From an uncultured Oscillospiraceae bacterium (GTDB taxonomy: Bacteria; Bacillota; Clostridia; Oscillospirales; Oscillospiraceae), in NCBI GenBank assembly GCA_934589525.1, contig CAKTOB010000017.1:1-58984 (forward strand): DNA of 58,984 nucleotides, read 5' to 3'. Position numbers and translations under genes: made by a program. Shown piece by piece: positions 25,847 to 34,183 of this stretch. Position 1 is the first letter of the stretch. Every line of letters begins with the position of its first letter. The notes beneath the pieces are model-generated. The model was not told the DNA's origin. It did no database searches and worked only from the letters and a program-made list of their open reading frames with translations.

Positions 25847-28708
25847 ATGTCTCACAAGTATGTTTACCTGTTTACCGAGGGTGACGGTTCTATGAGAGAG
25901 CTTCTGGGTGGCAAGGGTGCGAATCTGGCGGAAATGACCAGAATCGGCCTGCCGGTTCCCCAGGGCTTTACTATTTCTACGGAGGCCTGCACCAAGTATT
26001 ATGAGGACGGCGAGAAGATCAATGACGAGATCATGGCCCAAATCATGGAATACGTGGACAAGATGGAGCAGATCAACGGCAAGAAGTTCGGTGATCTCAA
26101 TAATCCGCTGCTGGTTTCCGTCCGTTCCGGTGCCCGTGCTTCCATGCCCGGCATGATGGATACCATTCTGAACCTGGGCCTCAATGACGATGTGGTGGAT
26201 GCCATGATCAAGGGCAACCCCGATCCCGCCTTCGCCCGGTTCGTTTACGACTCCTACCGTCGGTTCATCCAGATGTTCTCCGACGTGGTTATGGAAGTGG
26301 GCAAGAAGTACTTTGAGCAGCTCATTGACGAGATGAAGGCCCGCAAGGGTGTCACCTATGACGTGGAGCTCACCGCCGAGGACCTGAAGGAACTGGCGGC
26401 CCAGTTTAAGGCAGAATATAAGGAAAAGCTGGGCGTGGACTTCCCCTCCGACCCCAAGGTGCAGCTCTACGAGGCCATCCGGGCCGTGTTCCGCTCCTGG
26501 GATAACCCCCGTGCCAATGTTTACCGCCGTGACAACGACATTCCCTATTCCTGGGGTACTGCCGTCAACGTCATGCCCATGGTCTTTGGCAACCTGAACG
26601 AAAATTCCGGTACCGGCGTCGCCTTTACCCGTGACCCCGCCACCGGCGAGAAGAAGCTCATGGGCGAGTTCCTGACCAATGCCCAGGGCGAGGACGTGGT
26701 GGCCGGTGTCCGCACCCCCATGCCCATTGCCCAGATGGCGGACAAGTTCCCCGCCGCTTTTGAGCAGTTCACCAAGGTCTGCGCCCTGCTTGAAGACCAC
26801 TACCGGGATATGCAGGACATGGAGTTCACCGTGGAAAACGGCAAGCTCTACATGCTCCAGACCCGTAACGGCAAGCGTACCGCCAAGGCCGCTCTGAAGA
26901 TCGCATGCGACCTGCTGGACGAGGGCATGATCGACGAGAAGAAGGCCGTGGCCATGATCGAGCCCCGGAACCTGGATACTCTGCTCCATCCTCAGTTTGA
27001 TACCAACGCCCTGAAGGCCGCTGCCCCCATTGGCCGTGGCCTGGGTGCTTCCCCCGGAGCCGCCTGCGGCAAGGTGGTGTTCTCTGCCGAGGATGCCGAG
27101 GAGTGGGCTGCCAGAGGCGAGAAGGTGGTTCTGGTCCGTCTGGAAACCTCTCCTGAAGATATTACCGGCATGAAGGTTGCCCAGGGCATCCTGACCGTCC
27201 GGGGCGGCATGACCTCTCACGCTGCCGTTGTTGCCCGTGGCATGGGCTCCTGCTGTGTTTCCGGCTGCGGCGACATCGCCATGGACGAGGAGAACAAGCG
27301 CTTCACCCTGGGCGGCAAGACCTACCACGAGGGCGACTTCATCTCCATTGACGGCTCCACCGGCAACATCTACGAGGGCGTGATCCCCACCGTGGATGCC
27401 GAGATCGCCGGAGAGTTCGGCCGCATCATGGCTCTGGCTGACAAGTTCCGCCGCCTGCGTGTCCGCACCAACGCCGACACCCCCAACGATGCCAGAAAGG
27501 CCCGGGAGCTGGGCGCGGAAGGCATTGGCCTGTGCCGTACCGAGCACATGTTCTTTGACCCCGAGCGGATCGCCGCCTTCCGGGAGATGATCTGCTCCGA
27601 TACCGTGGAAGAGCGGGAAGAGGCTCTGGAGAAGATCCTGCCCTACCAGCAGAGCGACTTTGAGCACATCTACGAGGCCATGGAGGGTATGCCCGTTACC
27701 ATCCGGTTCCTGGACCCCCCTCTGCATGAGTTCGTTCCCACCACCCAGCCCGAAATTGAGGCTCTGGCTGCCGCCAAGGGCAAGACCGTGGAGCAGATCA
27801 AGAACATCATTGCTTCCCTCCATGAGTTCAACCCCATGATGGGCCACCGTGGCTGCCGTCTGGCCGTTACCTATCCGGAAATCGCCAGAATGCAGACCCG
27901 TGCCGTGATCCGTGCCGCCATCAACGTCCAGAAGGCCCATCCCGACTGGAAGATGGTCCCTGAGATCATGATCCCCCTGGTGGGCGAGGTCAAGGAGCTG
28001 GCTTACGTCAAGAAGACCGTCTGCCAGACCGCTGACGAGGAGATCAAGAATGCCGGTGTGGAGATGACCTATAAGGTCGGCACCATGATCGAGATCCCCC
28101 GTGCCGCTCTGACTGCTGACGAGGTGGCCAAGGAGGCCGAGTTCTTCAGCTTCGGCACCAACGACCTGACCCAGATGACCTTCGGCTTCTCCCGTGACGA
28201 TGCGGGCAAGTTCCTGAACGCCTACTACGAGGCCAAGATTTACGAGAACGACCCCTTCGCCAAGCTGGACCAGAACGGCGTGGGCAAGCTGATCAAGATT
28301 GCCCTGGAGCTGGGCAAGAAGACCCGTCCCTACCTGCACTGCGGCATCTGCGGTGAGCACGGCGGCGACCCCAGCTCTGTAGAGTTCTGCCACAATGTGG
28401 GCCTGGACTACGTTTCCTGCAGCCCCTTCCGGGTGCCCATCGCCCGTCTGGCCGCCGCCCAGGCTGCCATTAAGGAAGCCGCCGCCAAGGAAGCGGAGCA
28501 GGAAGCTAACGAGGAAGAGAAGACTGCTTCCCGGGAGGCTGCAAAGGAAGCTGCCCAGAAGGCTGCCAAGGAGTTTGCTGAGAACGCCAAGGAAGTCGCC
28601 ATGGAAGCTGCCGCGGAGCTGGCCGATGCCGCCAAGGCAGGCTTTGCCGGTGCCAAGGCCGGTTTTGCCGAGGCCAAAAAGGTCTTCATGGAGAACCGGA
28701 ACAAGTAA
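25847..28708 (+). CDS. ppdK: Pyruvate, phosphate dikinase with Ala/Glu/Lys-rich C-terminal tail
   Basis: 953 residues, while the family is usually about 875-890. The N-terminal ATP-grasp part includes GAKGANLAEM-like LLGGKGANLAEMTRIGLPVP and SVRSGARASMPGMMDTILN. The phosphohistidine domain holds the catalytic His in GGMTSHAAVVARGMG near residue 455. The C-terminal PEP/pyruvate barrel carries GTNDLTQMTFGFSRDD and CGICGEHGGDP. The enzyme interconverts pyruvate, ATP and phosphate with PEP, AMP and PPi, important in PPi-linked glycolysis of anaerobes. Residues about 875-953 form an extra charged, alanine-rich amphipathic tail (AAKEAAQKAAKEFAENAKE) with LEA-like 11-residue periodicity. A strong promoter and terminator suggest a single-gene unit. 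Confidence 0.96.
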   Translation: MSHKYVYLFTEGDGSMRELLGGKGANLAEMTRIGLPVPQGFTISTEACTKYYEDGEKINDEIMAQIMEYVDKMEQINGKKFGDLNNPLLVSVRSGARASMPGMMDTILNLGLNDDVVDAMIKGNPDPAFARFVYDSYRRFIQMFSDVVMEVGKKYFEQLIDEMKARKGVTYDVELTAEDLKELAAQFKAEYKEKLGVDFPSDPKVQLYEAIRAVFRSWDNPRANVYRRDNDIPYSWGTAVNVMPMVFGNLNENSGTGVAFTRDPATGEKKLMGEFLTNAQGEDVVAGVRTPMPIAQMADKFPAAFEQFTKVCALLEDHYRDMQDMEFTVENGKLYMLQTRNGKRTAKAALKIACDLLDEGMIDEKKAVAMIEPRNLDTLLHPQFDTNALKAAAPIGRGLGASPGAACGKVVFSAEDAEEWAARGEKVVLVRLETSPEDITGMKVAQGILTVRGGMTSHAAVVARGMGSCCVSGCGDIAMDEENKRFTLGGKTYHEGDFISIDGSTGNIYEGVIPTVDAEIAGEFGRIMALADKFRRLRVRTNADTPNDARKARELGAEGIGLCRTEHMFFDPERIAAFREMICSDTVEEREEALEKILPYQQSDFEHIYEAMEGMPVTIRFLDPPLHEFVPTTQPEIEALAAAKGKTVEQIKNIIASLHEFNPMMGHRGCRLAVTYPEIARMQTRAVIRAAINVQKAHPDWKMVPEIMIPLVGEVKELAYVKKTVCQTADEEIKNAGVEMTYKVGTMIEIPRAALTADEVAKEAEFFSFGTNDLTQMTFGFSRDDAGKFLNAYYEAKIYENDPFAKLDQNGVGKLIKIALELGKKTRPYLHCGICGEHGGDPSSVEFCHNVGLDYVSCSPFRVPIARLAAAQAAIKEAAAKEAEQEANEEEKTASREAAKEAAQKAAKEFAENAKEVAMEAAAELADAAKAGFAGAKAGFAEAKKVFMENRNK

Positions 28709-28725
28709 AAAAGTCAAACTACCCC

Positions 28726-28756
28726 AAAGCGGGCCCCATTTTCGGGGCCCGCTTTT
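28726..28756 (+). terminator. ppdK terminator
   Basis: AAAGCGGGCCCC pairs with GGGGCCCGCTTTT around ATTTTC. Confidence 0.9.
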
Positions 28757-28876
28757 GATATTCGGCTACAAATGAAGGAAAACGTCTTATTCTTGCACAC
28801 TGTCTTTTCTATAAACACATGTGTGCGGCGAAAGGTTGGATTTTGAAAAGAAAAAACTTCATAATTTCGTGAAAAC

Positions 28877-28897
28877 GGTTCAAAATGTAATTGAACC
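28877..28897. promoter_or_regulatory. Isolated palindrome upstream of the peptide importer
   Basis: GGTTCAA (28877-28883) and TTGAACC (28891-28897) form a perfect 7-base inverted repeat around 7 bases in the AT-rich 28757-29038 gap. ACATGTGT-type words occur at about 28816 and 28912. It could be an operator; no known regulator is recognised. I see nothing else in this gap. Confidence 0.35.
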
Positions 28898-29038
28898 TGG
28901 GACATGTGTTCGTACATTGCGGAAATCTGCGGTATTGCGAAATTCTTTCAAGGGTGGGGCAATCCTGGTTAGCAAAGGATTACATTTGCACATTCCGGAG
29001 TAATTGTATCGAAAAGCGGAGAATAATCAACTTTGCAC

Positions 29039-29067
29039 TTGCTTTTTCTCCGGATACGTGATATGAT
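29039..29067 (+). promoter_or_regulatory. Promoter of the oligopeptide importer operon
   Basis: TTGCTT (29039-29044), 17 bases, TATGAT (29062-29067). The leader of about 80 bases ends in AAAGGAGG before the ATG at 29157. Confidence 0.5.
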
Positions 29068-29156
29068 TCTATCACACTGCACCAACGTGTGCGGCTTGTG
29101 CAGGAATCGGAAAAGGAATATTCAGATTCCCGCAAAATGAAAAGGAGGAAAATGCA

Positions 29157-31394
29157 ATGAAAAAAACCCTTGCACTGTTGCTGGCCCTGACCATGGTTCT
29201 GTCTATGGCTGCCTGCGGCGGCAACAACAGCACCGCGACCACTGCTGCTGCGACCACGGCTCCCGCCGAGACCGCTCCCGCAGCCGCCGATGCTGCCGAT
29301 GGTTACACCGGTCCTGACTGGGCTGCCATCGACGCAATGGACGCCGATGAGGCTTCCGATGCCATTTATGACTGGAATCTGGGCGAGTTCAATACCGTCT
29401 ATCAGGATGCCAAGTCCGAGGTCACTGACCTGGACCTGCGTATGGCCAAGATGGCCATTGCCGAGGCCAAGCTGATGGAGTCCGGCGTGTTCATCCCCGT
29501 TTACGGCAAAGGCGGCGCCTATGCCATGAACCGTGTGGTTCCTCGTACCAATACCTCCGTCTCCTGGGGTCTGGACGAATACAGATGGTACACCCAGTTG
29601 GTTACCAACGAGCTGATCACCACCGAGGACCGGGATGCCCTGACTGCCCTGTGGGGCGAGAGCGAGGATGCCGCTTCCTGGAACGAAGCTGCCAAGGCAT
29701 ACCTGGAGGATCACAACTACACCCTGAGCGACACCTGGAATTATGCCATCAACTATGAGCTGGCTACCTGGGATACCATCGCTTCCAGCTATACCTCCGA
29801 CCAGTACTTCATCGCTCCTACTTACGCCCCCTTGCTGGTGTACGACACCAAGGACGTGCAGCAGTTCGAGCTGGCTGAGAGCGTTGATGTTTCCGAGGAC
29901 GGCACGGTTTACACCTTCCACCTGCGCAAGGGTGTGAAGTGGGTGGATCAGCAGGGCCGTGAAGTTGGCGAAGTCACCGCTGACGACTGGGTCGCTTCCA
30001 TGCAGCACGTTATCGACAACAACGATGCTCTGGGCTACCTGATGACTGCTTCCAGCGGCTGCGGCATCAAGAACTACGATGCTTACATCAGCGGTGAAGT
30101 GACCGACTTTGCTGAAGTCGGTGTCAAGGCTCTTGACGACTACACCCTGGAGTACACCCTGGAAGCTCCCTTCCCCGCATTCCTGTCCATGATGGGCTAC
30201 GGCTGCTTCGCTCCTCTGAACCGTTCCTTCTACAAGGCTCAGGGCGGCACCTTCTCCACCGAGGGCGAGGAGTACACCGCCGGCAAGTACGGCACCACTC
30301 CCGCCAACATCGCTTACTGCGGCGCTTACCTGGTGAAGAACTTCACCGAGAAGAACGTGACCAGCTATGTGGCCAACCCCTCTTACTGGAATGCTGACGC
30401 CGTTCAGTGCCACAATGTAAACATCTACTACAACGACGGCTCCGATCCTCTGCGGAACTACAATGAGGCCAAGGCTGGCACCGTCGCCGGCAGCGCCTTC
30501 AACTCCTCCTCTTTGGTTCTGGCCAAGGAAGAAAAGCCCGAAGGTTCCGACAAGACCTACTTTGACCTGTACCACTACACCACTTCCAACGACGGCACTA
30601 CCTACTGCGGCTGGGTCAACGTCAACCGCGGCAGCTGGGCCAACTTCAACGACAACACCGTTGGCGTGTCCAATCAGACCGATGACATGAAGGCCGCCAC
30701 CCGTTCCGCTCTGAACAACCAGAACTTCCGTGTGGCTATGGCCATGGCTTTTGACCGTGGCGCTTTCAACTCCACCATCGTTGGCGAGGAGCTGAAGTAC
30801 GCTTCCCTGCGGAACTCCTTCACCCCTGGCAACTTCCTGAAGACTGCCGGTGAAGTCACCGTTGACATCAACGGCCAGGCTACCACCTTCCCCGCCGGCA
30901 CTTACTTCGGCCAGATCGAGCAGGCCCAGCTGGATGCTGACGGCATTGCTCTGAAGGTTTGGGATCCCACTGCTGACGGCGGCGCCGGTTCCGGCGACGG
31001 CTTCGACGGCTGGTACAACCCTGAGGAAGCTGTAAAGTACCTGGACAAGGCTGTTGCTGAGCTGGCACAGGTCGGCGTGGAAGTCTCCAAGGAGAACCCC
31101 ATCCACATCGACGTGCCCTACGGCAGCCACAGTGAGACTATTACCAACCGGATGCAGGCTTACAAGCAGTCCATCGAGAAGGTCACCGATGGCCGGGTCA
31201 TCGTTGACCTGGTGGCATTCGCCGATCAAACCTCCTTCAGCTACGCTTACTACCGTACCAGCAACGGCAGCGAAGCCAACTACGACATTACTCCTGGCAC
31301 CTCCGGCTGGGGCCCCGACTACGGCGATGCCCAGAGCTATCTGGACGTCATCCAGCCCTACGGTTACATGACCAAGAACATCGGTCTGTACTAA
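29157..31394 (+). CDS. Oligopeptide ABC transporter substrate-binding lipoprotein, apparently circularly permuted
   Basis: 745 residues, a lipoprotein (lipobox SMAAC, Cys20) of the SBP_bac_5/OppA family. The ordinary N-terminal start of the fold (WNYAINYELATWDTIASSYT) begins only near residue 194, continues with FHLRKGVKWVDQQGREV, and the protein stops shortly after GWGPDYGDAQSYLDVIQPYG, where the family normally still has about 100 residues. Residues about 66-160 (VYQDAKSEVTDLDLRMAKMA, IAEAKLMESGVFIPVYGKGG, NRVVPRTNTSVSWG) look like that missing C-terminal part. It binds peptides or similar ligands outside the membrane and feeds the permeases encoded downstream. Codon use suggests high expression. 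Confidence 0.9.
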   Translation: MKKTLALLLALTMVLSMAACGGNNSTATTAAATTAPAETAPAAADAADGYTGPDWAAIDAMDADEASDAIYDWNLGEFNTVYQDAKSEVTDLDLRMAKMAIAEAKLMESGVFIPVYGKGGAYAMNRVVPRTNTSVSWGLDEYRWYTQLVTNELITTEDRDALTALWGESEDAASWNEAAKAYLEDHNYTLSDTWNYAINYELATWDTIASSYTSDQYFIAPTYAPLLVYDTKDVQQFELAESVDVSEDGTVYTFHLRKGVKWVDQQGREVGEVTADDWVASMQHVIDNNDALGYLMTASSGCGIKNYDAYISGEVTDFAEVGVKALDDYTLEYTLEAPFPAFLSMMGYGCFAPLNRSFYKAQGGTFSTEGEEYTAGKYGTTPANIAYCGAYLVKNFTEKNVTSYVANPSYWNADAVQCHNVNIYYNDGSDPLRNYNEAKAGTVAGSAFNSSSLVLAKEEKPEGSDKTYFDLYHYTTSNDGTTYCGWVNVNRGSWANFNDNTVGVSNQTDDMKAATRSALNNQNFRVAMAMAFDRGAFNSTIVGEELKYASLRNSFTPGNFLKTAGEVTVDINGQATTFPAGTYFGQIEQAQLDADGIALKVWDPTADGGAGSGDGFDGWYNPEEAVKYLDKAVAELAQVGVEVSKENPIHIDVPYGSHSETITNRMQAYKQSIEKVTDGRVIVDLVAFADQTSFSYAYYRTSNGSEANYDITPGTSGWGPDYGDAQSYLDVIQPYGYMTKNIGLY

Positions 31395-31418
31395 TACACC
31401 GTACCAATTGAAGCATGC

Positions 31419-31446
31419 GTGTGGGGGAGCGAATACTCCCCCACAC
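31419..31446 (+). other. Intercistronic stem-loop after the binding-protein gene
   Basis: GTGTGGGGGAG pairs with CTCCCCCACAC around 6 bases, followed only by TTTC. Without a full T-run it is more likely an mRNA-stabilising or partial-termination hairpin that raises binding-protein output relative to the permeases. Confidence 0.65.
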
Positions 31447-31463
31447 TTTCGGCTACTTTCAAG

Positions 31464-31596
31464 AGGGGAACTCTGAATCAATGAGGCTGCCGGTTTGAGC
31501 GGCACATTGAGAAGGTTTCTTGCGGAATGATGCTATGCCCCGTTCCGTACCCATACGATTCGGGAGCGACTGGCCTCTTTGATTCAGAGCTTCCTA
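31464..31596. mobile_element. MITE-like element inside the importer operon
   Basis: Terminal inverted repeats of about 24 bases, AGGGGAACTCTGAATCAATG at the left and the complement of TAGGAAGCTCTGAATCAAAG at the right, enclose about 85 bases of non-coding sequence. A related element (56612-56777) lies upstream of nagB. It sits between the binding-protein and first permease genes, 26 bases before the permease start. No transposase is encoded. Confidence 0.6.
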
Positions 31597-31622
31597 AAAA
31601 TTCAAAGAAAAAAGGTGAAACC

Positions 31623-33203
31623 GTGGCAAAATATATTTGTGGACGAATTGTAAAAGGTTTGCTGTCTGCGGTTTGTGTCGTCGTTTTGATCATGGTGCTG
31701 GTGTATTCTTTGATGGACCGCACCACGATTTTTGCTGGCGACCCGAACTATTCCAAAATGCAGAGCAATGCCAGAATCACTTATGAGCAGAGCCGTTATC
31801 AGGATTTCGGCTACATTGATTATGCGACCTATTCTGACTACATCAAGAGTCTCTATAGCAGCAACCAGATCGATGAGGACACCCGTGCAGGCGCCATGAA
31901 GATCGGCGTCACCGCTGAGAAAGCCTCCGAGACTGCCAAGGAGTATATTGAGAAGTTTACCCAGGAATATGAAGCCCAGGGCTATTCCATTACCCGCCTG
32001 GATGCGGACAGAAAGAAGAATGGTCAGGTGAAGGACGGCGGTCAGGCCGCAATTTTCGCTACCCGGGATCGTCCGCTGATCAAGCGGGTGCTTTCCTACT
32101 TCACCGACATGATCTTCATTGACAATGTGCATTATGTGGACGAATCTGTGGATATCGGCCCCCGCACCCTGAAGTTTACGCTGCATGACCCGGTGTACGG
32201 CGGGGAGAAGTTCTCTCCTGCCATTATTGGCAATGGAACCATGCACAAGTACCTGCTTTACTTTGACAATTCCTTCCCCTTCGTTCACCAGAATTTCGCT
32301 ACCCTGCATCTGGGCGAAAGCTATACGGTGAACCGGGGTGTTGATGTTTTTGAAACCATGACCTCCTCTCAGGGCAGTTATGTCCTGGATGATGTGATTT
32401 TCCCCTCCGGTCACACGGAAAAGAGTGCCGATAATCTGCACACTGCCACCTATATTGCCGGTTCCCGGGAGCAGAGCCCCATGCTGGCCAGCCGTTTTGT
32501 GGACGATTATACCCACACCATCACCCACAAGAACAACATGTCCAAGCTGGGCTTCTCCTTTGTCATCGGCATCATCGCCACCATCCTGTCCTATATCATC
32601 GGCCTGCCTCTGGGCCTTGCCATGGCCCGGTTCAAGGACGGCGTTCTGGACAAAATCGGTACGGTCTATATTATGTTCATCATTGCGGTGCCCAGCCTTG
32701 CTTACATCTTCCTGTTCAAGGCCATTGGCGGCAGCGTCTTTAAACTGCCCACCCTGTTTGATATGGACACCAATTCCAAGGCCATGTACGTCCTGCCCAT
32801 CATCTCCCTGGCCCTGCCCAGCATCGCCAACCTGATGAAGTGGATGCGCCGGTATATGATCGACCAGATGAACAGCGACTACGTCAAGTTCGCCCGTTCC
32901 GGCGGCCTGAATGAAAACGAGATTTTCACCAAGCACATCTGGAAGAACGCCGCCATTCCCATTGTCCATGGCATCCCCCAAAGCATGCTCTTTGCCATGA
33001 CCGGCGCCATCATCACCGAGCGTATTTACTCCGTTCCCGGTGCCGGTAACCTGCTGACCATTGCCATTAACAAGTATGACAACGGCGTCATCGTGGGCGT
33101 GACTCTGTTCTACGCCATTTTGACCGTTGCTTCCACCATCCTGGGCGACGTTCTCATTTCCACGGTCGATCCCAGAATCTCCTTTACTTCCAAGGGTAGG
33201 TGA
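31623..33203 (+). CDS. Oligopeptide ABC transporter permease (OppB/AmiC-like) with large ectodomain
   Basis: About 526 residues. One N-terminal helix (VKGLLSAVCVVVLIMVLVYS) is followed by about 265 extracytoplasmic residues, then the five-helix BPD_transp_1 core starting at LGFSFVIGIIATILSYIIGL with the EAA-type loop in MIDQMNSDYVKFARSGGLNE and the end STVDPRISFTSKGR. Normal OppB proteins have about 310 residues; streptococcal AmiC has a comparable enlarged loop. The GTG at 31623 is chosen because AAAGGTGA precedes it and VAKYICGRIVKG is the natural start; upstream in-frame codons lie in the MITE. Confidence 0.9.
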   Translation: MAKYICGRIVKGLLSAVCVVVLIMVLVYSLMDRTTIFAGDPNYSKMQSNARITYEQSRYQDFGYIDYATYSDYIKSLYSSNQIDEDTRAGAMKIGVTAEKASETAKEYIEKFTQEYEAQGYSITRLDADRKKNGQVKDGGQAAIFATRDRPLIKRVLSYFTDMIFIDNVHYVDESVDIGPRTLKFTLHDPVYGGEKFSPAIIGNGTMHKYLLYFDNSFPFVHQNFATLHLGESYTVNRGVDVFETMTSSQGSYVLDDVIFPSGHTEKSADNLHTATYIAGSREQSPMLASRFVDDYTHTITHKNNMSKLGFSFVIGIIATILSYIIGLPLGLAMARFKDGVLDKIGTVYIMFIIAVPSLAYIFLFKAIGGSVFKLPTLFDMDTNSKAMYVLPIISLALPSIANLMKWMRRYMIDQMNSDYVKFARSGGLNENEIFTKHIWKNAAIPIVHGIPQSMLFAMTGAIITERIYSVPGAGNLLTIAINKYDNGVIVGVTLFYAILTVASTILGDVLISTVDPRISFTSKGR

Positions 33204-33208
33204 TCTAT

Positions 33209-34171
33209 ATGCATGAAGAATTGAATCAGTTTACGGACGAGGAGCTTTTTGCTCCCATCAGTCATAGCGACGCGGAGTCTGAAAAGATCGCCGCTCCCAG
33301 ATATTCCTACTGGAAGTCTGTATTCCGGGTGTTCTTCCGGAAGAAAATCAACATCTTTGCCCTGGGCCTGCTGCTGTTTGTCATCCTGTTTGCGTATATT
33401 TACCCCTCTGTGACCAACTATGACCCCTACGCAAACCTCCTAGACCCCAACGCCAAGCACTTGAGCCCCAGTGACGCCATGGCCTACTTTGGCCCCCAGC
33501 TGCGCTGGATTCTGGGCGCCGGTGCCTCCGGTGAGTCCACCTTTGACGCGGTCTGGAACGGCTCCCGGATTTCCATCTCCCTGGCCTTCCTGTGCGCCGC
33601 CATCAACATGACCATCGGTGTCATGCTGGGTGCCGTGTGGGGCTTCTCCAAGAAGGTGGATATGGTCATGATGGAGGTTTACACCATCATCGGAAACGTC
33701 CCCATGATCCTGATCATCTCCGTCCTTTCCATGCTGTTTTCCCCCACCTTCTGGACCATGGTCTTTGCCCTGACCATCGTGGGCTGGCTCAGCATTGCCT
33801 ACTTTATCCGGAACCAGGTCCTGATCATCCGGGACCGGGAGTACAATCTGGCCTCCAAGTGCCTGGGCACCTCTCTGTTTAAAATCGCTACCAAGAACAT
33901 CCTGCCCTTCATGACCTCCGTCATCGTGACTTTGCTTGCTACCGAGCTGCCCAGCTACATTTCTTACGAAGTGTTCCTGTCCTATATCGGCATGGGTATG
34001 AGCGAAATGTCTCTGGGCCGTCTGATCTACGCCGCGGAAGCCGCCATGGTGACCCCCGGCTGGCAGATGGAGTTCTGGAGCCCCGTGGCCATTGCCTCCA
34101 TCATTACGGTGGTCTTGTACGTTGTCGGCCAGAACCTGGGCGACGCGTCTGACCCCAGAACCCATATGTAA
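33209..34171 (+). CDS. Oligopeptide ABC transporter permease (OppC/AmiD-like)
   Basis: 320 residues. A cytosolic N-terminus (MHEELNQFTDEELFAPISHS) leads to a first helix (INIFALGLLLFVILFAYIYP), a periplasm-side loop, and the BPD_transp_1 core (ISLAFLCAAINMTIGVMLGA onward) with the EAA loop around REYNLASKCLGTSLFKIATK and the end GDASDPRTHM, typical of OppC. It forms the heterodimeric channel with the previous gene. The ATG at 33209 has GGGTAGG 8 bases upstream; a GTG at 33200 overlaps the previous stop and is less likely. Confidence 0.92.
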   Translation: MHEELNQFTDEELFAPISHSDAESEKIAAPRYSYWKSVFRVFFRKKINIFALGLLLFVILFAYIYPSVTNYDPYANLLDPNAKHLSPSDAMAYFGPQLRWILGAGASGESTFDAVWNGSRISISLAFLCAAINMTIGVMLGAVWGFSKKVDMVMMEVYTIIGNVPMILIISVLSMLFSPTFWTMVFALTIVGWLSIAYFIRNQVLIIRDREYNLASKCLGTSLFKIATKNILPFMTSVIVTLLATELPSYISYEVFLSYIGMGMSEMSLGRLIYAAEAAMVTPGWQMEFWSPVAIASIITVVLYVVGQNLGDASDPRTHM

Positions 34172-34183
34172 GGAGGACGGAAC

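Noticed and set aside
25736..28717. A 993-codon open frame antisense to ppdK
   Set aside because: It mirrors ppdK codon by codon, is Gly/Leu/His-rich without any family motif, and has no ribosome site; long antisense frames are expected in GC-biased genes.
28980..31505. An 841-codon frame antisense to the peptide-binding protein
   Set aside because: Same shadow effect; the plus strand has a lipobox, SBP motifs, AGGAGG and a promoter.
31527..31622. Upstream in-frame start for the OppB-like permease
   Set aside because: It lies in the MITE; GTG 31623 has a ribosome site and gives the expected N-terminal helix.
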